Below are positions 1-6,300 of a DNA stretch of 10,594 nt, piece after piece (the stretch's first letter is position 1; the number at the start of each line of letters is the position of its first letter). The stretch covers positions 1-10,594 of the forward strand of contig SKNE01000205.1 in NCBI GenBank assembly GCA_007120675.1, in the 5' to 3' direction. A program made the position numbers and the translations under genes. This DNA comes from Bacteroidales bacterium. Its GTDB lineage: Bacteria > Bacteroidota > Bacteroidia > Bacteroidales > UBA7960. The notes beneath the pieces were generated by a model. That model was not told the origin of the DNA, searched no databases, and was given only the letters and a program-made list of their open reading frames with translations.

Positions 1-66
1 CCCCTGGCGTTCGACATCCTGCCGCGCAGCATACGGGTGATCGTCCCCCCGCAACAAACACAATAA
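1..66 (+). CDS. C-terminal end of an upstream gene (partial, cut by window edge)
   Basis: Frame 1 is open from the first base to a TAA at 64-66 and encodes 21 residues ending RSIRVIVPPQQTQ. Third codon positions are mostly G or C until the last few codons, as in the neighbouring genes, which supports real coding. The gene would end 18 bp before the glycyl-tRNA synthetase start, so the two may be co-transcribed. The pattern F-x-x-LP-x-x-I-x-VIVP resembles the C-terminal strands of diacylglycerol/lipid kinase family proteins, but 21 residues are far too few to assign a family. A second frame is also open here, so even the reading frame is only probable. Confidence 0.45.
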   Translation, partial: PLAFDILPRSIRVIVPPQQTQ

Positions 67-84
67 GGTCAAGAAAAGAAAACC

Positions 85-1614
85 ATGAGCAAAGCAGAAG
101 ACAGGTTCAAAAAAATCATTGCACACTGCAAGGAATACGGGTTCATTTTCCCCTCCAGCGAGATTTATGACGGCTTGAGCGCCGTCTACGACTACGGTCA
201 GAACGGGGCCGAGCTGAAGAACAACATCAAGGACTACTGGTGGAAGTCCATGGTGCAGTACCATGAGAACATCGTGGGCCTCGACGCCGCCATCTTTATG
301 CATCCCACCGTATGGAAGGCCTCGGGCCACGTGGATGCCTTCAACGACCCGCTCATCGACAACAAGGACTCCAAGAAGCGTTACCGCGCCGACGTGCTGA
401 TCGAGGACCACATCGCCAAGCTGGAGGAAAAAATCACCAAGGAGGTGAGCAAGGCAGCCAAGCGCTTTGGCGACAGCTTCGACGAAAAGATGTTTCGTCA
501 GACCAATCCCCGCGTCCAGGCCAATATGGAGAAGATCCGCGCCATCAACGAGCGCTTTGTGCCAGCCATGGAGAATGGTCAGCTGGACGATTTGAAGGCC
601 CTGATCCTGGAGCTGGAGATCGCTTGCCCGGTGTCGGGCTCGCGCAACTGGACCGACGTGCGCCAGTTCAACCTGATGTTCAGCAGCCAGATGGGGTCCG
701 CCAGCGATGGCGCCTCCCTGGTGTACCTGCGTCCTGAAACCGCCCAGGGCATCTTTGTCAATTACCTGAACGTGCAGAAGACGGGACGCAAGAAGCTGCC
801 CTTTGGCATCGCCCAAATCGGCAAGGCCTTCCGCAATGAGATCGTGGCCCGCCAGTTTATCTTCCGCATGCGCGAGTTCGAGCAGATGGAGATGCAGTTC
901 TTTGTGCGGCCCGGGCAGGAGAAAGAGTGGTATGAGTACTGGAAGGAAGAGCGCATGCGCTGGCACCTGGCCCTGGGCATCCCCCGGGAGATGTTTCGCA
1001 TCCACGAGCACGACAAGCTGGCCCATTATGCCAACATGGCCGTCGACATCGAATTTGATTTTCCCTTTGGCTTCAAGGAGATCGAGGGGATCCACTCACG
1101 CACCGACTTCGACCTGGGTGCCCACCAGAAGTTCAGCGGCAAAAAGCTGCAGTACTTTGACCCCGAGACCAATGAAAGCTACGTGCCTTACGTGGTGGAA
1201 ACCTCCATCGGCCTCGACCGCACCTTTTTGGCCATTGTGAGCCACGCCTACACCGAGGAAAAGCTGGAGGATGGCTCCGAGCGCGTGGTGATGAACATTC
1301 CGCCCGCCCTGGCACCCGTCAAGATCGCCGTCCTGCCCCTGCTCAAAAAGGACGGACTGCCGGAAAAGGGGCGCGAGATCTTCGACAAGCTAAAGTACGA
1401 TTTCCACTGCCAGTATGAGGACAAGGACGCCATCGGGCGACGTTACCGCCGGCAGGATGCCATCGGCACGCCTTACTGCATCACCATCGACCATGAAAGC
1501 CTCGAGAACAACACGGTGACCATCAGGGAGCGCGACAGCATGCAGCAGGAGCGCATCCCCGTGGACCAGATCGCATCCATTGTGAGCAAGCGCATTGACC
1601 TGAGGCCAGCCTGA
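85..1614 (+). CDS. glyQS: glycine--tRNA ligase, single-chain class II type
   Basis: This 509-residue cytoplasmic enzyme charges tRNA-Gly with glycine using ATP. The length fits the homodimeric single-chain GlyRS family, which is unrelated to the two-subunit GlyQ/GlyS form. The N-terminal SSEIYDG...YDYG signature lies at residues 24-38, followed by NNIKDYWW (46-53) and RPETAQGIF (216-224). Class II motif 2 is at 240-271 (GKAFRNE then REFEQME). Motif 3 is ETSIGLDRTF at 372-381. The anticodon-binding domain starts near residue 408 (PALAPVKIAVLPL) and runs to about 500. In place of the cysteines seen after the SGHVDAF element in some GlyRS there is NKDSKKRYRAD (93-103), so no zinc site is visible. 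The ATG at 85 starts just before the conserved N-terminus, and an A-rich tract with AAGG at 65-68 lies upstream. No T-box leader or -7 promoter is visible in the 84 bp before it, so it may be expressed from further upstream. Confidence 0.97.
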   Translation: MSKAEDRFKKIIAHCKEYGFIFPSSEIYDGLSAVYDYGQNGAELKNNIKDYWWKSMVQYHENIVGLDAAIFMHPTVWKASGHVDAFNDPLIDNKDSKKRYRADVLIEDHIAKLEEKITKEVSKAAKRFGDSFDEKMFRQTNPRVQANMEKIRAINERFVPAMENGQLDDLKALILELEIACPVSGSRNWTDVRQFNLMFSSQMGSASDGASLVYLRPETAQGIFVNYLNVQKTGRKKLPFGIAQIGKAFRNEIVARQFIFRMREFEQMEMQFFVRPGQEKEWYEYWKEERMRWHLALGIPREMFRIHEHDKLAHYANMAVDIEFDFPFGFKEIEGIHSRTDFDLGAHQKFSGKKLQYFDPETNESYVPYVVETSIGLDRTFLAIVSHAYTEEKLEDGSERVVMNIPPALAPVKIAVLPLLKKDGLPEKGREIFDKLKYDFHCQYEDKDAIGRRYRRQDAIGTPYCITIDHESLENNTVTIRERDSMQQERIPVDQIASIVSKRIDLRPA

Positions 1615-1634
1615 CGCCGCGGTTAAAAAATTCA

Positions 1635-1642
1635 TATCTTTG
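1635..1642 (+). promoter_or_regulatory. Bacteroidota-type -7 promoter element
   Basis: TATCTTTG fits the Bacteroidota housekeeping sigma -7 consensus TAnnTTTG. It lies 21 bp past the glycyl-tRNA synthetase stop codon and 21 bp before the ATG at 1664. No clear TTTG -33 element sits about 19 bp upstream, only a weak CTG near 1611. Transcription would start around 1648-1650, giving a leader of about 15 nt. The box therefore rules out the in-frame TTG at 1640, which lies inside the promoter, as the start codon. Confidence 0.7.
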
Positions 1643-1663
1643 ACATTAGAAAGCTTTGTCGCC

Positions 1664-2635
1664 ATGACACTGAAAGAGATCAAGGCACCCGTTGCACAAC
1701 ATGTGGATGCTTTTGAGGGCCGTTTTCGCGAGGCCATGAAAAGCAGGGTTCCCTTGCTTGACAAGATCACCCGCTATATTGTCAGGCGGAAAGGCAAGCA
1801 GATACGGCCCCTCTTCGTGTTCTTCTCCGCCGGCATCTTCGGCGACATCTCCGAGCGCACCTACCGTGCCGCCACCCTCATCGAACTGCTGCACACGGCC
1901 ACCCTGATCCACGACGATGTGGTGGACGACTCCAACGAGCGCCGCGGCTTCTTTTCACTGAACGCCCTGTGGAAGAACAAGATCTCGGTGCTTGTGGGAG
2001 ACTACCTTTTGTCGCGCGGTCTTTTGCTTTCGCTGGACAATAACGACTTCGACCTGTTGAAGATCGTCACCCGTTCGGTGAAGGAGATGAGTGAGGGGGA
2101 GCTGATGCAGATTGAAAAGGCACGCAGCCTGGATGTGGACGAAGAGGTGTACTTCGAGATCATCCGCAAAAAGACCGCCTCCCTGATTGCCTCGTGCCTG
2201 GCTTGCGGTGCGGCCTCCATGCACGCATCGGAAGACGCCATAAACCTCATGCACGATATCGGCGAAAAGGCCGGCATCGCCTTCCAGATCAAAGACGACA
2301 TCCTCGACTACGAGTCGGACCGCGCCAAGGGAAAGCCTTCAGGCTCCGACATCAAGGAGCAGAAGCTCACCCTGCCGCTGATCTACCTGATCAACAAGGT
2401 CTCCTACAAGGAGCGCCGCAAGGTGATCAATACCGTGAAGAACCACAGCCAGGATCCGCTGAGGGTGGCAGAGCTGATGGACATGGTGCACCGTGAGGGG
2501 GGGATTGACTATGCACGCGGCCACATGGAGCTTTTCAAGGACCAGTCGCTTGAACTCCTGCGCAGCCTTCCCGATGTGCCATCGCGCCGGTCGCTGGAGC
2601 AGCTCATCGAATTCACCGTGAGCCGTGATCTTTGA
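1664..2635 (+). CDS. trans-polyprenyl diphosphate synthase (probably long-chain, quinone side chain)
   Basis: This 323-residue cytoplasmic prenyltransferase extends an allylic diphosphate with isopentenyl diphosphate units. GKQIRP is at residues 44-49. The first aspartate-rich motif is DDVVD at 84-88, followed by NERRG (91-95). The second is DDILD at 211-215, followed by the GKPSGSDIKEQKLTLPLI block (223-240). These bind Mg2+ and the two substrates. Just before the first motif the side chains are small (A79, T80) rather than aromatic. In this family small residues there allow products longer than C15-C20, and the length matches octaprenyl synthases such as IspB. A role in making the menaquinone tail is therefore likely, though the exact chain length cannot be read. 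I chose the ATG at 1664 because the upstream TTG (1640) falls in the promoter. The 3' end overlaps the convergent gene by 23 bp. Confidence 0.93.
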   Translation: MTLKEIKAPVAQHVDAFEGRFREAMKSRVPLLDKITRYIVRRKGKQIRPLFVFFSAGIFGDISERTYRAATLIELLHTATLIHDDVVDDSNERRGFFSLNALWKNKISVLVGDYLLSRGLLLSLDNNDFDLLKIVTRSVKEMSEGELMQIEKARSLDVDEEVYFEIIRKKTASLIASCLACGAASMHASEDAINLMHDIGEKAGIAFQIKDDILDYESDRAKGKPSGSDIKEQKLTLPLIYLINKVSYKERRKVINTVKNHSQDPLRVAELMDMVHREGGIDYARGHMELFKDQSLELLRSLPDVPSRRSLEQLIEFTVSRDL

Positions 2636-3323
2636 CCACTCGCCGGATGCGCTCCTCCACAATGGCGGCCTGTGAGCCGATGTGCGTATGGAAGGTGGTC
2701 TGCACCAGGTGCCGGCCGCCGGTCCCCTTGATTATCTTCACCTCGGGAGCGGGCGCAATGATCCATGGCATGGCGTGCAGCGATTTCAGTATCTCCTTTT
2801 GTATCTCCTCAGGCGAATGGTCGCCTGGCAGGGGCACTTCCACACGGTGGGGCAGGCTCTCTTCGCTCTCCGGGGGAAGGATGAACACCTCGCTGCTCAG
2901 TTTCGCATAGGGGAGCCTGACCACCTCGCCGGACTGGTTGACCAGCTCCAGCGAACGGCTGCCCAGGCGCTTGATCCGCCCTTCCACCACGGGCGTCCTG
3001 ATCATCTGTCCCGGCTCCAGGGCCTTCTCTGCCTTGAGCAATACCCCCGCCAGGAAATCACGGAACACGAACCAGGCAATCACCACCAGCAGGAGGACCA
3101 CCATCACACCGATGATCAAATCGTAATAAAGGTGGTCGCCAAAAAAGATGTACACCCCCCAAAAGGCATAGCCCACCCATAATACCAGCTCCAGCAAAGG
3201 CAACAGGGCCATGCTTCCCTTTTTGATGGCGGGCTTGTAGGTGAGGGCTTTGGTGATCCGGAACAGCAGCCGGAACAGGAAAAAAAGCACAAATCCCGTT
3301 ATGACAAATACCATCAGGTTCAT
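2613..3323 (-). CDS. small MscS-like membrane protein coupled to the SLC12-ATPase gene
   Basis: This is a 236-residue inner-membrane protein. Three hydrophobic segments lie at about 3-22, 39-61 and 66-88, the same number as in E. coli MscS, which is somewhat longer. Then comes WFVFRDFLAGVLLKAEKALEPGQMI (84-108, split here as WFVFRDFLAG and VLLKAEKALEPGQMI). This matches the end of the MscS third helix and its entry into the beta domain. The beta domain follows at about 109-150 (EGRIKRLGSRSLELV, then GEVVRLPYAKL), and an alpha/beta C-terminal part runs from about 158 to 236. The pore helix is poorer in the Gly/Ala pattern than typical MscS, so it may be a non-conducting or regulatory relative. 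Its ATG overlaps the upstream stop as ATGA (3320-3323), a sign of translational coupling and probably of matched amounts. MscS-family membership is fairly secure. Channel activity is inferred. Confidence 0.85.
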   Translation of the reverse strand: MNLMVFVITGFVLFFLFRLLFRITKALTYKPAIKKGSMALLPLLELVLWVGYAFWGVYIFFGDHLYYDLIIGVMVVLLLVVIAWFVFRDFLAGVLLKAEKALEPGQMIRTPVVEGRIKRLGSRSLELVNQSGEVVRLPYAKLSSEVFILPPESEESLPHRVEVPLPGDHSPEEIQKEILKSLHAMPWIIAPAPEVKIIKGTGGRHLVQTTFHTHIGSQAAIVEERIRRVVKDHGSR

Positions 3324-6300
3324 AGGCGCTTTCTCTTTTTCAGGTGATCCACCAGGAAGAGGTCGAGGCCCGGCCTGATGGCGTAGATGCCTTCAAATTT
3401 TTCAATGAGGATGCCCGCACGGGTCAGTCCCCTTATATGGCCCTGCACCTCCGCACGGGGCCTTTCCAGGTTGGCAGCCAGCCTGCCGGCATCGAATCGC
3501 CGGTTGATCACGAATTGCTGGATGTAAAACCATTGTTCGGCCGACAGCAGGTCGAAGGCCTTCTTGTCGGGAAGCTGCACACTGTCCATCACCAGGGTTT
3601 TACCCGTCACCTTTTTGATGGACGACAGCCAGAGCAGGGTGGCCGTCCCCGGGTTGCCGAACGACAGGTCAAAGAGCCTGTTGAACAGCCTTGCCTGGTC
3701 CCAGGCAGTCATGCGCTCTTCGTCTCTCCTGTTGTACCTGAACTTCATCCCCCCTGCCTGGTGCCTGCGCATGATCAAATCTTTCAGCTCCCTGGCGTCA
3801 AATGGTTCACAGCTGACGGTGGCCAGGGCATACTGGGTAAGCTTTGTCTGCCTGTCAATCAGTTCCAGGGCGTGGGTATTCACATTAAGGATAAACAGGC
3901 ATTTGTGTCCGAAGTGGTCGATGAGTTCCTGCAGCCTGTTGATCACGGCATCGCCACCGGGCCGCCTCTCCCACCACAGTCCCAGGTCCTGTATGATCAC
4001 CACCTTACCGCTGGGCAAGGCCCTGAACACATCGTCCAGCTGTTTGTTATGGGCGTTCATCGCCTCAGCCAGCCTGCCGGCAAACTGGTCTGTGTCGGCC
4101 GAACAGGCTTGTGGCGCCCGCAAGACATGGATATTGTCCTTGCTGAAATGGTGGTCGGCCACCTTTTTCGACAGGCTGGACTTCCCTGAGCTGCGTGACC
4201 CGGTGATGATGAGGGCCCCGGGGAAGCCCGACTTAAATCGTTGCGCGGCACGGCCACATTCCTCCAGCTCAGCCCGCATGCCCACCCAAAAATCGTCGCT
4301 GATGCCCGACTGGCCCGAAAAGAGGGAAGAGTAGTAGAAGGGTAGATCCTTCATCACCGTTTCGCTGGGTGTCATGGCCTCTGCAAAGGAAAGGAGCTCC
4401 CGGTTGGACTGTCCGGCCGGCATCAGCGCCCCTTCGTAATGACTGATCAGCAGCTGCCCTTCGCTCTTGCTGTAGAGCAGGTCGACAAACCGCCGGCGCA
4501 TGGCCTCCTTGGCGCCATCCCAGGTGCGCTGCATCTGGCCGGACAGCAGGGCCTGGTCCCCTTCCCTGGCCCTTTTCCTGACCACAAGGGATGACTTGCT
4601 GATGGTGGCAGACGACAGGGGTTCAAACCCCTTCTTCAGTCCCTGTTCAAAGGCCGACTCCAGGGTGGAAAGCAATTTTCTCAGCCGTCCCTTTTCCGTT
4701 CTCAGCCTATCGGCAAAGTCCCTCACCAGTTTAACGGACTGCTCGTGCCGGAAGGCCTCTTCATTGGCGGCGTCTACTTTTCCTTCACTGTCCAGGCCAA
4801 AGTTCAGCAGGCGGACCTGGTCCTTCAGGGTGGTCACCACCTGGTGCAGCTCGCGGGTTGCATCGTGTGATGCCTTGATGGAGTAATCGATGAGTTCCGC
4901 GCCTATGTAATAGTCCAGCGTCTTGCGGAAGCTCACCACCACCCTGTCGGCCCCGGCAAAGGCGTTCTCCTCCATCTTTTCCGCCAGCTGTTCTTCACTG
5001 ATCTCGATCTTATCGGGGATATCGGCCAGCAGCTCTGCGATCTCGGCATACAGTCCCTGGTAGACTCCCTGCACCGGAAGCACTTTAAGCTGATCATGGT
5101 CCAGTCGCTCAACGGGCCCAAAAGGTCGTTCGCTGTGTGAGAGCAGTCCTTCGGCAAATTGCTCATAGGCTTCTATCTGCCGGATCAGTCCCCCCTCCAG
5201 GCTGGCCCTGAAGTCGCCGTGGTATTTTTTGATTTTGGAGTGGATGCGGCTTTTCAGCGACAGGATATAGAAGTCCAGCACCGCCTTATTGATGAAGGCT
5301 GCCAGGTTTCCTGACCATGCAAAGGCAAATCCCTCCAGGTCTTCCCGCAGGGACTGGTCGGTTTTGAGTGCCTGCTTAAAGCGGCGGCTCAGGATGTTGG
5401 CGTCCGGCTTATCCAGGTGGTCGCTGAAGTCCTGCAGGTCATTGAGCAGGGACTCATACAGCCGGTTGCCGCTGGCGTATACGAATTCATGCGCCTGGTT
5501 ATCCAGCACCTGCAGCCTGGCCGTCATGCGAGCCCTCTCCAGCTTGATCCGTTCGAGCATTTTCTGCCTGCTGCCGCTCTCCAGGCGCGACTTCTCGATC
5601 AGCTCGTGGAGGCCGTTCATGAGCTTCCTGACCTCCACCACCTCCGTCAGGCTGTACAGGGCGAAATCTCTCATGGCTTGGTGCATGCTCTCCAGCCGTT
5701 TGTGGTAGAGGAAGTATTTTGCGGCGGGGATGAGCCGGATCTTATGGGCCACCGGTTTTCGGGTGATGTAGGCCTGCATGAGCTTTCGCAGCTTATAGAC
5801 GCGGGTGGTGAAAGGGTCTTCCTTGCGGATGGCCAGCTCACGCGGACTAAGCTTGATGCGGATAAACTCGGGCATCACGTTGATCATTGCCCTCAGGGTA
5901 TCCAGGTACTGCATGTTGGCCTCCTCCAGGATATTCTCCATGGCAGGCACCCTGTGTTCACGCATCTGCTGGATCTGCCGCTGAGAGTGGAAAGAGAAAT
6001 CGTTCAACACACGCAGGAAGGCCTTGGACAGTTCCGATGGCCGCTCCTCCTCCACCGTTTTTTCCAGTCCATCGAGGGTCCTGCCCACAAAGTGCCCCAG
6101 CTCGGGAAAGAAGCGCATGTTCAGCTTCAGCACCCGGTCCAGTCCCTGCTCATAGTACTTTTTCAAAAAACGGGATGAGGTTTGCGTTGTGTTGTAGACC
6201 TCGCTGGCGATGATTTCGCGGGACGACAACCTGATCTGGCTGAACACCTCGGCCCCGGGCCTCTGGATTTCTTCCCCCTCCTCTTCCGTGGTGTCGCTGG

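Noticed and set aside
1..84. T-box or other leader riboswitch for the glycyl-tRNA synthetase gene
   Set aside because: Only 84 bp are available and most appear to be coding for the upstream gene. No T-box sequence or terminator/antiterminator pair is visible.
3344..4189. Plus-strand open frame (281 residues) opposite the ATPase domain
   Set aside because: The minus strand here encodes a Walker A motif and a winged-helix-like region in good order. The plus-strand frame shows no motif and has no promoter or start context.
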